Source of the DNA: Acidimicrobiia bacterium
GTDB taxonomy: Bacteria > Actinomycetota > Acidimicrobiia > IMCC26256 > JAOSJM01
Assembly: GCA_027494165.1 (NCBI GenBank)
Contig: JAOSJM010000006.1
Location: 372,001-436,000 of the forward strand
Direction of reading: 5' to 3'
Length of the DNA stretch: 64,000 nucleotides
The translations under genes were made by a program, and so were the position numbers. Shown here one piece after another: positions 1 to 9,164 of the stretch (position 1 is the first letter of the stretch; each line of letters begins with the position of its first letter). The notes under the pieces were generated by a model, which saw only the letters and a program-made list of their open reading frames with translations, ran no database searches and was not told the DNA's origin.

Positions 1-940
1 GGCCACTCGATCGTGGCCCGGCGCAAGGGGGTGGAGGTCCAGGGGATCACGCTCTGGCTCTTCGGTGGCGTGGCCAAGCTGGGTGGCGAGGCCACCACGC
101 CCCAGGCGGAGCTGCGGATCGCGGCGATCGGCCCGTTCGTCAGCCTCGCCGTCGCCGCGGTCATGGGCATCGCGACGTTCGTCCTCCACGCGTTCGACGC
201 CCCCGACCTCGTGGCCGGGGTCACGTCGTGGCTGGCCTGGATCAACCTCATCCTGGCCGTGTTCAACCTGGCCCCGGCGGCCCCGCTGGACGGCGGCCGG
301 GTGCTGCGGGCGTTCCTCTGGATGCGCAGCGGCGACCCGGTGGCCTCGGCGGTGAGCGCGGCCCGGGCGGGGCGCGGTGTTCGGGGCCGTGCTCATCGGC
401 CTCGGCCTGCTCGAGTTCGCCGTCGGGGCGGGCCTGGGCGGGCTGTGGTTCGTCTTCCTCGGGTGGTTCCTGCGCAGCGCGGCGAAGGCCGAGGAGGCCC
501 AGGCGGTCGTGCGCGGCGCTCTCGAGGGGGTACGGGTGGGCGACGTCATGTCCCCCGACCCGGTGACCGGCCCCGGCTGGTACACCGTGCAGGCCTTCCT
601 CGACGAGTACGTGCTGCGCCTGCGCCACTCGAGCTACCCGGTCCGGTCCTACGAGGACGGCCTCGCGGGGCTGGTGACGCTGGCCCGGCTGCGCTCGGTC
701 CCCCCCGAGCAACGCGCCACGACGAGGGTCGCCGACGTGGCCTGCCCGATGGACGAGGTCGTGAGGACCACGCCGGACGAGATGCTCGTCGACCTGCTCC
801 CGCGCCTGGCGGGCTGCACGGACGGCCGGGCCCTCGTGCTGGACGCGCACGGCGAGCTGGTCGGGATCCTGTCGCACACCGACGTGTCGCGGGCGATCGA
901 GCGGGCGGGCCTGCGCTCCCCGGGCCCGACCGGCTGGTAG
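1..940 (+). CDS. Site-2 protease-like M50 metallopeptidase with C-terminal CBS domain (5'-partial, frameshifted)
   Basis: The window opens inside the zinc motif: the first two codons read GH, the end of a HExGH site. Membrane segments follow, then the third-ligand motif LAPAAPLDGG at about residues 87-96, typical of the Rip/SREBP-like M50 family. The frame breaks at about 371-376, where one extra base in ggggcgcgg moves the reading from frame 1 to frame 2. It then continues through another membrane stretch into a CBS domain beginning VGDVMSPDPV and ends with TAG at 938-940. The CBS domain probably senses an adenine nucleotide or a related ligand. Family members cut membrane-embedded anti-sigma factors or other transmembrane substrates. 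The substrate here is unknown. The fold call is firm; the frameshift is probably a sequencing error. Confidence 0.85.
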
Positions 941-1006
941 GCCCCGAGCCTCCATCACCTCCAGGTCCGAGCCGGGACGAGAGGGGCGGGCCTCCCCCGT
1001 CCCCCC

Positions 1007-1054
1007 GGTCGGTGCGCTTTCGGGGCCCAGGACCCCGATTCCGCGCCAACCCGG
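1007..1054. repeat. Dispersed hairpin repeat, copy A
   Basis: This is an imperfect inverted repeat, ggtcggtgcgctttcggggc / ccccgattccgcgccaacc, with a short loop. It sits between the convergent ends of the M50 protease gene and the baeRF fusion gene. Related copies occur at 11201, 52607, 52716 and 55375, all just beyond gene 3' ends. A role in bidirectional termination or mRNA 3'-end protection is inferred. There is no T-tract. Confidence 0.65.
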
Positions 1055-1122
1055 CAGAAGGGGGAGCCGACCCGGCGTCGAGAGGCGGGGGAAGGGGACG
1101 GAGGGGGCGCGCCGAGCGCCGC

Positions 1123-3768
1123 TCAGTAGCGCAGCAGCGCCGCCACGGGACCGCCGCCGGGGACCCCGCCCGGCTCCACCGTGAACACCTCGCCCTTGTG
1201 GGCGAGCGTGCGGAGGGCGGCGAGGTTCACGAGGTCCTCGTCGCCGGGCTCCGGCTCCTCGCGCACCACGACCGTGCCGTCGGGCTCGACGTGCCCCCAG
1301 CACATCCCGTCGGCGACGGTCAGCAGCGTGGCCACCCGGCCCTCCCCGGCGGCCCGGACCACCTCGGTCACGCCGCTGATCGCCCGGCCGTTGCCCTGGA
1401 GCCGGCCGTGCTCGGCCACGGCCGCGTCGACCCGGGCCCGGAAGTGGGGCTCGACCACGTGCCAGGCCTGCTCGTGGAGCTCGGCGGGGCGCAGGGTCTC
1501 GGGGTTCCCCGTGATGCCCTGGTCGAGCACGTGCGGAAGCGACGTGACCTCCCGGTAGAGCGGGAGCAGGTACTCCACGCCGGCGAGCACGACCGGGGCG
1601 CCGGCGTCGGCCAGGAACGACCGCATCGCCTCGTCGACCTGCTTGAACCAGAGGCGGATGCGCTCCTTGGCGTCCTCCTCCTCCCGGGCGTTCCCGAAGA
1701 ACACCGCGGCCCGGCCGCCCGGCCCGGCGGGGGGAGCGCCGGTGTGGAACTGGAGCTGTTTGTGGTCCTCGTCGAAGCGCAGCGCCTCGGCGAGGCTGCG
1801 CGGCACACCCTCGAGGGCGACCTCGTCGACGGTGAGCCGGGTGCCCTGGAGCAGGCGCACCGAACCCTGGCTCAGGGCGAGCACGTAGAACCGACCGTTG
1901 ATGGTGAGGAGCGGCAGCAGCGGGGTGACGTGGAACCGCTCGTTCACCACCCCGAGCTCCGGGAGGGCCATGGGGACCCGGAAGCTGCGGAAGCGCCGCG
2001 GCGAGCGGAACAGGGCCAGGCCGTCGCTCACGTGGCGCCAGAACGACTCGTCCCGCTTGAGCCGGCGGACGGGCTCGAGCAGGTCCTCCACCTGGGCGGA
2101 GCGCAGGCCCCGGGCCGCCAGCTGGTCCTGCACACCCCGCAGGAGGTTCTTCAGGCGGAGCGGGTCCTCCTCGGTGCGCTGGGGCCGGCCCCGGTGGGTG
2201 GGCAGGTAGATGGACACGCAGAGGTCCTCGTCACCGAGCAGCTCCTGCAGGTCCGTCGTGGTGAACACGTCCATGCGTGCGCCTCCCCCGGCCAGCGTGG
2301 GCTCGGTGTCTTCCTCGGCGAGCAGCGCGAGCGCCGTCCGCAGCGCGGCACCCGGGCTGCCCGAGGTCTCGATCATGCGCGCCGTCGGCCAGGCGTCGGC
2401 CACGCGCGCCATCGCCCCCGCCACGTCCGTGGTGGCGTCCGAGGCGTCGGTCGCGCCCCGGGCGGCGATCCTCGCCGCCGCCACGTCGGCCGGGGCGTCG
2501 CAGCGGAGCTCGACGAGGGGGGAGCTCGCCTCACGGGCCACGCCGGCCGCCGCGTCCCTCCAGCGGCGATCCGTCCACGAGGCGTCGAGCACCACCGGCT
2601 CGCCCATCTCCAGGAGGCGCCGGGCCCGGTCGAGGAGCTCGGTGTAGGTGGCCTCGGTGGCCTCGGGCGCGTAGAGCCCCTCCCGGAACCCCGCCCGACG
2701 GTGCTCGAGGTGGCCGACCCCGGCCAGGTCCTTGCGCACCTCGTCGGAGCGGAGCAGGGACCAGCCCCGGGCGTCGGCGATCCCCGCCGCGAGGGTGGTC
2801 TTCCCGGTGCCCGGGAGGCCACCCACGAGCACGAGCGGCACCCGGCCGGCCTCGAGGTGGGCCACGCACATCTCGAGCAGGCGCCGGGCCTCGTCCGCCG
2901 CGGCGGGGACGCCCTGGTCCCACCGGAGGCAGGCCACCTTGCACCGGACCTGAGCCCGGTAGGCCACGTAGTGCTCGGCCAGCGTCGCCGGGTGGCGCTC
3001 GGCCGACATCTCGCGGTAGCGCGCCACGAACCGCTGGCCCAGCTCCGGGGCGCCGATCCGCTCGAGGTCCATGACGAGGAAGGCGACGTCGGCGACGACG
3101 TCGGCCCACCGCAGGCGGTCGTCGAACTCGATGCAGTCGAGGACCCGGGGCCCGTCGTCGAGCAGGAACACGTCGTCGGCGAGGAGGTCGCCGTGGCCGT
3201 CGCGAACCATCCCCGCCGCCGCCCGGTGGGCCAGCAACGGTCCCCGCCCCGCCAGGTACTCCCGGGCGAGCAGCTCCACCCGCTCGAAGCGATCGGGGTC
3301 CAGCACCCGCCCCACGAAGGGCTCCATCTCGTCGTGGTTCGCGGTCCACGACGCCCGGACGGCGTCGGCCGATCCCGCCGCGGCGATCTCCGGCGAGGAC
3401 TCGGCCCGGGCGTGGAAGGCCGCCACGAGCCGGGCCAGGGCGGTCAGGTGCTCGTCGGTGACCTCGCCCCGGCGAGCCAGGGTCGAGAGGCGCCGGTCCT
3501 CGGGCATGCGGCGCATCACCACGAGGTGGTCGAGCGGCCGGCCCTCGGGGTCGAGCACGTCGGCCACCCCGAGGTACACGTCCGGGGCGAGCCGGCGGTT
3601 CAGCTCGACCTCCCGGTGGCAGACGCGCGCTCGCGCTTCACGGGTCGAGAAGTCGAGGAACCCGGTGGTCACCGGCTTCTTCAGCTTGTAGGCCCGGTCG
3701 CCCACGAAGAAGACGACGGAGACGTGGGTCTCGGCCAGGGCGGCCCAGGGCGTGTGCATCTCCCCCAT
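1123..3768 (-). CDS. APH-like/P-loop kinase fused in frame to a bacterial eRF1-like (baeRF family 3-type) domain
   Basis: One open frame of 881 residues contains two normally separate proteins. The first part (about residues 1-495) is an aminoglycoside-phosphotransferase-like kinase with HGDLLADDVF and DCIEFDDRLRW. It is followed by an AAA/P-loop kinase with Walker A GGLPGTGKTT and DASW. This pairing is a common bacterial protein of unknown substrate. The second part, from MDVFTTTDLQ at 2274, resembles the baeRF family 3 relatives of peptide-chain release factor eRF1, thought to act on ribosomes. A clean ribosome-binding site precedes that internal ATG, so two separate products are possible, with the upstream stop lost to an error. 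The start was placed at ATG 3768; ATG 3759 is an alternative. Neighbouring genes give no further clue. Confidence 0.75.
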   Translation of the reverse strand: MGEMHTPWAALAETHVSVVFFVGDRAYKLKKPVTTGFLDFSTREARARVCHREVELNRRLAPDVYLGVADVLDPEGRPLDHLVVMRRMPEDRRLSTLARRGEVTDEHLTALARLVAAFHARAESSPEIAAAGSADAVRASWTANHDEMEPFVGRVLDPDRFERVELLAREYLAGRGPLLAHRAAAGMVRDGHGDLLADDVFLLDDGPRVLDCIEFDDRLRWADVVADVAFLVMDLERIGAPELGQRFVARYREMSAERHPATLAEHYVAYRAQVRCKVACLRWDQGVPAAADEARRLLEMCVAHLEAGRVPLVLVGGLPGTGKTTLAAGIADARGWSLLRSDEVRKDLAGVGHLEHRRAGFREGLYAPEATEATYTELLDRARRLLEMGEPVVLDASWTDRRWRDAAAGVAREASSPLVELRCDAPADVAAARIAARGATDASDATTDVAGAMARVADAWPTARMIETSGSPGAALRTALALLAEEDTEPTLAGGGARMDVFTTTDLQELLGDEDLCVSIYLPTHRGRPQRTEEDPLRLKNLLRGVQDQLAARGLRSAQVEDLLEPVRRLKRDESFWRHVSDGLALFRSPRRFRSFRVPMALPELGVVNERFHVTPLLPLLTINGRFYVLALSQGSVRLLQGTRLTVDEVALEGVPRSLAEALRFDEDHKQLQFHTGAPPAGPGGRAAVFFGNAREEEDAKERIRLWFKQVDEAMRSFLADAGAPVVLAGVEYLLPLYREVTSLPHVLDQGITGNPETLRPAELHEQAWHVVEPHFRARVDAAVAEHGRLQGNGRAISGVTEVVRAAGEGRVATLLTVADGMCWGHVEPDGTVVVREEPEPGDEDLVNLAALRTLAHKGEVFTVEPGGVPGGGPVAALLRY
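2272..2289 (-). promoter_or_regulatory. Internal ribosome-binding site and ATG before the baeRF domain
   Basis: On the minus strand GGGGGAGG (2282-2289) lies seven bases before ATG (2272-2274), exactly where the eRF1-like domain begins. This strong site inside an open frame suggests independent translation of the 383-residue baeRF protein, whether or not the fused product is also made. Confidence 0.6.
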
Positions 3769-3906
3769 GGTGGCCCCGCGCCCCGGCCCGTCGAGGGCAC
3801 CCCCGAGCCGCGAGCGGCGGCGGCGGGCGGGATCGTACGCTCGGGCCTCGGTGTCAGGCTCCCGACCACCCCGCCGGCCGGCCCCGGATCCCCGGCGAGC
3901 CTCCGG

Positions 3907-4215
3907 GTGGTCGCGCTCGTGGACGACCTGCTCGACCGGTCGCGGATCGCCGCGGCGCTCCCGGGCGTCGTCTTCGCCGCCGACGTCGAGGACTGCGCGG
4001 GCGCCGACACGGTGGTCGTGGACCTCGCCCGGCACGGAGCGGCCGTCGCCGAGCTGCGCCGGCGGCTCCCGGTCGCGCGGATCGTGGCCTTCTCCCCCCA
4101 TGTCGACACCGAACGTGCCCACGAGGCCCGGGAGGCGGGTGCCGACGAGGTGCAGGCCCGCTCACGGTTCTTCCGTGACGTGTCGCGGGCGGTCGCGGGA
4201 GCGGCGCCGGCGTAA
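3907..4215 (+). CDS. Small receiver-like protein (degenerate CheY fold)
   Basis: This 102-residue protein has the pattern of a response-regulator receiver domain. An N-terminal strand carries acidic residues (VVALVDDLLD), a phospho-acceptor-like Asp sits in VVVDLARHG, a later strand ends in a Ser (RIVAFSPHV), and an alternating helix EAREAGADEV follows. The usual conserved Lys near the end appears to be replaced (QARSRF). No output domain is present, so it would be a stand-alone receiver or a pseudo-receiver. The GTG at 3907 is the only convincing start, since upstream codons in this frame lack alternatives, but its ribosome-binding site is weak. It lies 30 bp before the acyl-AMP ligase and divergent from the kinase fusion. 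Function is unknown. Confidence 0.6.
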   Translation: MVALVDDLLDRSRIAAALPGVVFAADVEDCAGADTVVVDLARHGAAVAELRRRLPVARIVAFSPHVDTERAHEAREAGADEVQARSRFFRDVSRAVAGAAPA

Positions 4216-4245
4216 CCCCGGCCCCCGCCGGGGGGTCGGAGGCAC

Positions 4246-5945
4246 ATGACCTCGGTGCTCCTGCGTGACCTCCCCCGCACGTCGCTGCTCCCCCGGATCG
4301 AGGCGGCCGCCGACGGGCCCGCGTCCATCACGTTCGTCCGCCCGGTGGGCTCCGACGCCTACGAGACCGAGCAGGTCGGCTGGGGCGAGCTCCACGACGA
4401 TGCCCGGGGATGGCGGCCCGGCTCCAGGAGCGCGGCGTGGGGCCCGGCGACCACGTCGCCCTCATCGGGCCCACCTCCCGGCCGCTGGTCACGGCCATCC
4501 AGGCCACCTGGCTGGCCGGCGCCACCGTCGTGATGCTGCCGCTCCCCATGCGGCTGGGGTCGATCGACCACTTCGTGCTGCAGACGCGGTCCCGGATCCG
4601 CCACGCCGAGGCCGCCCTGGTGATCGCGGACCGCGACCTCGCCGCCTTCCTGGACCCCGGCCCGGCCGACCCGCCGGTCGTGCTGCTCGACGAGCTCGAG
4701 GAGGGCCCGGGCCGCCGCGGGCCCGAGGCCTACGCCCGGCCGCCCGTGGACCCCGACGCCCTCGCCATCCTGCAGTTCACGAGCGGCTCGACGGCCGACC
4801 CGAAGGGCGTGATGCTCCCCCACCGATGCGTCACCGCCAACATCGACGCGATCGTCGACGCGGCGCATCTCGACCCCGAGCGGGACCGGGGCCTCTCGTG
4901 GCTCCCCCTGTACCACGACATGGGGCTCATCGGCCTCCTCATGACCCCGATGACCGTGGGTTTCGACCTCGTGCTCACCGGTCCGCAGGACTTCCTCGGC
5001 GCGCCGGCGCGCTGGCTCCGGTGGATGTCCGACTTCCGGGCCACCGTCACCGCCGGGCCCAACTTCGCCTACGCGCTCGCGGCCCGGGCTCTCCGCCGGC
5101 TCGACGGCCTCGACCTCTCCCGGTGGCGCCTCGCGCTCAACGGCGCCGAGCCCATCGACCCGGCCGCGGTCGAGCGCTTCCTCGCCGCCGGGGCTCCCTT
5201 CGGGCTCGACCCGGCCTCGGCCTTCTGCGCCTACGGAATGGCCGAGGCCACCCTCGCCGTGACCTTCCCCGAGCCGGGGACGGGCATGACCGTCGACGCG
5301 GTCGAGCGGCGCGTGCTCGAGTCCGACCGGTACGCCGCCCCGGCGACCCGGGCCGGCGGCGAGGGAGTCCGGCGGCTCCCGCACCTGGGGCGGGCCGTGC
5401 AGGGCCTCGAGCTCCGCGTCGTGGACCCCGACACCGGCACACCCATGGGCCCGCGCGAGGTCGGCGAGATCGAGCTGCGGGGCACCTCGGTGACCCCGGG
5501 CTACTTCCGGCACGAGCGGGCCAACGCCGCGGCGCGCCGGGACGGCTGGCTGCGCACCGGGGACCTCGGCTACCTCGTCGGCGGTGAGCTGGTCGTGTGC
5601 GGCCGGATCAAGGACGTCATCATCATGGGCGGCCGCAACGTCTTCCCCGAGGACGTCGAGCGGGCCGTCGAGACCGTCGAGGGCGTCCGGCCCGGGAACG
5701 TCATCGCCTTCGGGTCCGACGGGCGCAAGGGCCGGGAGTCGATCGTCGTGGTGGCCGAGACCCGGGCCGACGACGTCCACTCCCTGCGCGACTCGGTGGC
5801 CGCCATCGTGCGCGACGCCGTGGGGATCCCCCCGGAGGAGGTCGTGCTGGTCCGGCCCGGGACGCTGCCCAAGACGTCGTCGGGCAAGCTCCAGCGCTCG
5901 CTCTGCCGCGACCGCTACGCCTCGGGCGAGCTCGAACCGGTCTAG
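4246..5945 (+). CDS. Fatty acyl-AMP ligase (FAAL/FadD32-like), frameshifted
   Basis: This ANL-superfamily enzyme would adenylate a long-chain acyl group with ATP. The P-loop reads LQFTSGSTADPKGV, and the FAAL-type segment SWLPLYHDMGLIG follows. Later come NGAEP, the YGMAEAT block, the hinge region GDLGYL, KDVIIMGGRN, and the C-terminal catalytic Lys in TSSGKLQR. FAALs pass acyl-adenylates to acyl carrier proteins or polyketide synthases rather than to CoA, but no such partner is next to it. One base is missing in cggggatgg near 4405-4410, after HDDARG. Repairing it gives about 566 residues, normal for the family. ATG 4246 follows a GGAGG. Acceptor and pathway are unknown. Confidence 0.85.
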
Positions 5946-5970
5946 GCGGGGCCGGCTCCCCCACCGGGGG

Positions 5971-6732
5971 CTACACGATCGGCCAGGGCATGGAGTGGTA
6001 GCCGGCCTCGGGCTCGGGGAGCGTCCCCGTCGCGAGCAGGTTCCGGGCCCGCCCGGCCAGCGCGGCGACCTCGCCCGCCGAGAGCAGGCCGGCCAGGACC
6101 CGGCCGAGGGGCCCGTCGAGCTCCTCGACGAGCCGGCCGACGTCGGGGACCAGGGGACCCGGGACCGGCTCGCCGGCGAACTCCCAGATGACCGTGCGGA
6201 GCTTCCACTGCTCGTGGAACGTCAGGCCGTGGTCGATCCCCCACACGTGCCCGTCGTGCCGGCTGCGCAGCACGTGACCGCCCTTGCGGTCGGCGTTGTT
6301 GGCGAGCACGTCGAACGTGGCGAACAGGCGGAAGCGGTCCTCGTGCTCCTCGAGGAGGGTGAAGTAGTGCTCCTCGGGGTCGTGGTCGACGTAGCGCTGG
6401 AGCATGCCCTCGCCGAGGGGCCCGTCGTCACGCACGACGGTCTCGGGCACCACCGCCCACCCCAGCGCCCGGGACAGCTCCCAGGCCGCGAGCTCCCGCC
6501 GGTGGAGCGAGCCGGTCGGGAAGTCCCACAGGGGTCGTTCGCCGCGCCGGGGCTTGTAGACGGCGTCGAGCTCCGTCCCGTCGCCCCGGACCCGGGCGAG
6601 GAACGTCGCGTTCGACGACCAGACGATGCGCCCGACGACCTCCAGGTCGCCCTCGCGGAGCAGACGGAGGGCGTCGGCACCCGGCGGCGAGTCGGAGGGC
6701 ACGACGGCCTCGACCGGGCCCGGCTCGGCCAT
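5971..6732 (-). CDS. SCO1664-family protein (PI3/4-kinase-like fold)
   Basis: This 253-residue conserved actinobacterial protein has a kinase-like signature: an N-terminal SSNATFLARV loop, a putative ATP-binding Lys in AVYKPRRGE, and the catalytic region DVLANNADRKGGHVL and WGIDHGLTFH. These resemble the phosphatidylinositol 3/4-kinase fold. Its ATG at 6732 overlaps the stop of the DUF3090 gene (TGATG), so the two are translationally coupled. The upstream pair, DUF3090 and a histidine phosphatase, completes the set that normally stands near mycothiol ligase mshC in actinobacteria (Rv2135c, Rv2134c and Rv2133c in Mycobacterium tuberculosis). mshC is not in the window. A link to mycothiol metabolism is suggested only by that context. 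Substrate is unknown. Confidence 0.85.
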   Translation of the reverse strand: MAEPGPVEAVVPSDSPPGADALRLLREGDLEVVGRIVWSSNATFLARVRGDGTELDAVYKPRRGERPLWDFPTGSLHRRELAAWELSRALGWAVVPETVVRDDGPLGEGMLQRYVDHDPEEHYFTLLEEHEDRFRLFATFDVLANNADRKGGHVLRSRHDGHVWGIDHGLTFHEQWKLRTVIWEFAGEPVPGPLVPDVGRLVEELDGPLGRVLAGLLSAGEVAALAGRARNLLATGTLPEPEAGYHSMPWPIV

Positions 6733-7256
6733 CAGTTGAGGCGGGGGCACACGTGGCCCGACGGGTCCATCGGAAGGTCGCAGAGCGGGCAGGCCGGCCG
6801 GCCCGCGGCGACCGCCTCGGCACCCCCTGCGGCCATGGCCCGTACCTGGGCCCGCGTGGCGTAGATCCTCGCGACCCAGCCGTCTCCGGCCTGCTCCTCC
6901 TCGGGTTCCTCGTCGCCGTCCTCGGACCCCTCCTGCTCCCGCAGCTCGAGGAGCACCAGCTCGCGGTGGGGGTCGAAGCCGAGGCCGATGAGGCGGGCTC
7001 GGAAGAGCGGCACCGTCGGCTCCTCGAGCCGGGCGCCCTCGCCCACCGCACCCGGCTCCTCGGGGTAGTCCTCGGACAGCCGGTCCAGGAAGGCCACCGC
7101 CTCGAACGCGAGGAGCGCCACCTGCTCCTTCTCGACGAGCACGGTGAGACGGGCGTCTGCCTTCCGGGCCTGGATGAAGAACGCCCGCCGGCCGGGCTCC
7201 CCCACCGCCCCCGCGCCCAGCGCGTCGACCTGCTCCAGCTCGATCACCTCAGCCAC
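6732..7256 (-). CDS. DUF3090 family protein
   Basis: This protein of about 174 residues belongs to the actinobacterial DUF3090 family. It is recognised by RAFFIQARK near the N-terminus, the acidic linker, and the C-terminal zinc-ribbon-like pattern CPLCDLPMDPSGHVCP, where three Cys and one His could bind a metal. The GTG start at 7256 has a good site (GGAGGA, six bases upstream) and overlaps the end of the phosphatase gene. Its stop overlaps the start of the SCO1664-family gene, giving a tightly coupled three-gene operon. Biochemical function is not established for the family. Confidence 0.85.
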   Translation of the reverse strand: MAEVIELEQVDALGAGAVGEPGRRAFFIQARKADARLTVLVEKEQVALLAFEAVAFLDRLSEDYPEEPGAVGEGARLEEPTVPLFRARLIGLGFDPHRELVLLELREQEGSEDGDEEPEEEQAGDGWVARIYATRAQVRAMAAGGAEAVAAGRPACPLCDLPMDPSGHVCPRLN

Positions 7257-7974
7257 TCCCGTCTCCTCCGGTGTCGTCCGGACGACCGTCGGGAGAGGGT
7301 CGCAGGTCGGCGAGACCCCCCGTGTCGTTGCACCGCAGCAGCGAGGCGCCGAAGGCTCCCAGCTCGACGACGCTGACGGACGCCGGCGACACCACCAGCC
7401 GCTGGAAGTGGTCGAGATGGAGGCCGGCGAAGTGGGCCAGAGCCGCCTTGATCGGGTCGGCGTGGGAGACGACGACGACCATCTCACCGGGATGGGCGGC
7501 CGCCACGTCCTCGAGGGCGGCCACCGTCCGGGCCTGCATGGCCGCGAGCGACTCGCCACCGGGGAACCGGGCCCGGGACGGCGCCACCTGGACCGTCCTC
7601 CACAGGTCGGTCCGGGCCAGCTCCTCGAGCTTCCCTCCCGTCCACTCCCCGTAGTCGGCCTCGATCACGCCCTCGAGCAGCCTCACCTCCCGGCCGCACC
7701 TCGCCGCCACGACCCGGGCGGTCTGCGCGGTGCGCTCGATGGGGCTCGCGTACACGGCCGCGAGCGGCAGGACCGACAGCCGCTCGGCCAGCGCCGCGGC
7801 CTGGCGACGACCCTCCTCGGAGAGGTCGATGCCGGGGCGGCGGCCCGACAGCCACCCCCCGGTCTGGGCGGTGACCGCGTGCCGGACGAGCAGGAGCCGG
7901 GTGGCCACGGGCACGCTGGCGTCCCGGGCCCGGGCCGGCGTCTCGACGGCCGCCTGGGCGACGGTCTCGGGCAT
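7249..7974 (-). CDS. Histidine phosphatase, MSMEG_4193/phosphomutase-like family
   Basis: This member of the histidine phosphatase superfamily has about 241 residues. The catalytic RHG-type motif appears as [10 protein letters not shown], and the second His is in [23 protein letters not shown] and the Glu in [10 protein letters not shown] complete the active site. It is the first gene of the coupled phosphatase-DUF3090-SCO1664 operon. ATG 7974 was chosen because a TAGCAT hexamer ends seven bases upstream and no ribosome-binding site is present, which suggests a leaderless message. Substrate is unknown. Confidence 0.85.
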   Translation of the reverse strand: MPETVAQAAVETPARARDASVPVATRLLLVRHAVTAQTGGWLSGRRPGIDLSEEGRRQAAALAERLSVLPLAAVYASPIERTAQTARVVAARCGREVRLLEGVIEADYGEWTGGKLEELARTDLWRTVQVAPSRARFPGGESLAAMQARTVAALEDVAAAHPGEMVVVVSHADPIKAALAHFAGLHLDHFQRLVVSPASVSVVELGAFGASLLRCNDTGGLADLRPSPDGRPDDTGGDGSG

Positions 7975-7981
7975 GGCTTCG

Positions 7982-7987
7982 ATGCTA
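7982..7987 (-). promoter_or_regulatory. -10 element (TAGCAT) of the phosphatase-DUF3090-SCO1664 operon
   Basis: On the minus strand TAGCAT is followed by seven bases and the ATG at 7974. This fits transcription starting at or very near the start codon (leaderless). No clear -35 was recognised. Confidence 0.5.
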
Positions 7988-8124
7988 TCGGCGGGGCCCG
8001 GCCGGCCGCCCCGCGCCGTCACGGGCGCCGGGCGGCCGGGACGGTCCGCCCCTGCGCACGACTCCCCACGCTCGGTGGAACGGCCTCGACGCCACCGGAC
8101 CCCTTCCCGGGCCCCGCCTCCGGC

Positions 8125-8130
8125 TAGGTT
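8125..8130 (+). promoter_or_regulatory. -10 element (TAGGTT) for gmd
   Basis: TAGGTT lies 28 bases before the gmd ATG. The predicted start of transcription near 8137 would leave a short leader carrying the ribosome-binding site ggaggg (8145-8150). Confidence 0.45.
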
Positions 8131-8158
8131 GAGCCCCCGGACCTGGAGGGAACGGACC

Positions 8159-9154
8159 ATGAAGCGGGCGCTCATCACCGGGATCACCGGGCAGGACGGC
8201 CGGTACCTCGCCGAGTTCCTCGTCGGACGGGGCTACCAGGTCTTCGGGCTGGTACGGGGACAGAACAACCCGAAGCTCGAGCTCGTGCGCGACGAGAACC
8301 CGGCCCTCGAGCTGGTGGAGGGGGACCTCACCGACCTCTCCTCCCTCATCGCCGCCGTCGAGCAGGTCCAGCCCGACGAGGTCTACAACCTCGGCGCGGT
8401 GAGCTTCGTCCAGCTCTCCTTCAAGCAGCCCGAGCTCACGGCCGACATCACCGGCCTCGGCGTGCTGCGGATGCTCGAGGCCGTGCGCATCGTCGGCGGG
8501 ATGCAGGACAACCCGATCCGCTTCTACCAGGCGTCCTCGTCGGAGATGTTCGGCAAGGTCCGGGAGACGCCCCAGACCGAGACCACGCCCTTCCACCCCC
8601 GGTCCCCCTACGGCGTGGCCAAGGTCTTCGGCCACCACATCACCGTCAACTACCGCGAGGCCTACGGCCTCCACGCCAGCTCCGGGATCCTGTTCAACCA
8701 CGAGAGCCCCCGGCGCGGGCTCGAGTTCGTGACCCGCAAGATCACGAACGCCCTGGCCCGAATCAAGCTGGGGATCCAGGACTCGGTCACCCTGGGGAAC
8801 CTCGACTCGGCCCGCGACTGGGGGTTCGCCGGCGACTACGTCGAGGCCATGTGGCTCATGCTCCAGCAGGACGAGCCCGACGACTACGTCATCGCCACCG
8901 GCGAGACCCACACGATCCGGGAGTTCCTCGACGTCGCCGCCCGCCTCGCCGGCTACGACGACTGGAAGCCCCTCGTGCAGCAGGACCCGCGCTTCGAGCG
9001 CCCGGCCGAGGTCGACCTGCTCATGGGCGACGCCTCCAAGGCCCGGGAGAAGCTGGGCTGGAAGCCCAGGGTCTCCTTCGAGGAGCTCGTGGCGACGATG
9101 TACCGGTCCGACCTGCGCGAGGAGCAGCTCCGCATGGAGTCGAGCTGGCGCTGA
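8159..9154 (+). CDS. gmd: GDP-mannose 4,6-dehydratase
   Basis: This extended short-chain dehydrogenase of 331 residues converts GDP-D-mannose to GDP-4-keto-6-deoxymannose, a precursor of fucose, rhamnose-type or perosamine sugars for surface polysaccharide. The NADP-binding motif is TGITGQDG at residues 7-14. The catalytic Ser-Tyr-Lys is seen as SSSEMFGK and SPYGVAK, and NHESPRRG is typical of the family. Length is close to the usual 330-370. ATG 8159 is preceded by ggaggg with eight bases of spacing. No other sugar-nucleotide gene is adjacent, so the final product cannot be stated. Confidence 0.95.
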   Translation: MKRALITGITGQDGRYLAEFLVGRGYQVFGLVRGQNNPKLELVRDENPALELVEGDLTDLSSLIAAVEQVQPDEVYNLGAVSFVQLSFKQPELTADITGLGVLRMLEAVRIVGGMQDNPIRFYQASSSEMFGKVRETPQTETTPFHPRSPYGVAKVFGHHITVNYREAYGLHASSGILFNHESPRRGLEFVTRKITNALARIKLGIQDSVTLGNLDSARDWGFAGDYVEAMWLMLQQDEPDDYVIATGETHTIREFLDVAARLAGYDDWKPLVQQDPRFERPAEVDLLMGDASKAREKLGWKPRVSFEELVATMYRSDLREEQLRMESSWR

Positions 9155-9164
9155 GCCGGCGGGG

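Noticed and set aside
13..4215. A continuous plus-strand frame of 1400 codons
   Set aside because: Only its first 120 and last 105 codons encode real proteins. The middle is the opposite strand of the kinase/baeRF gene, open because stops are rare at this GC content.
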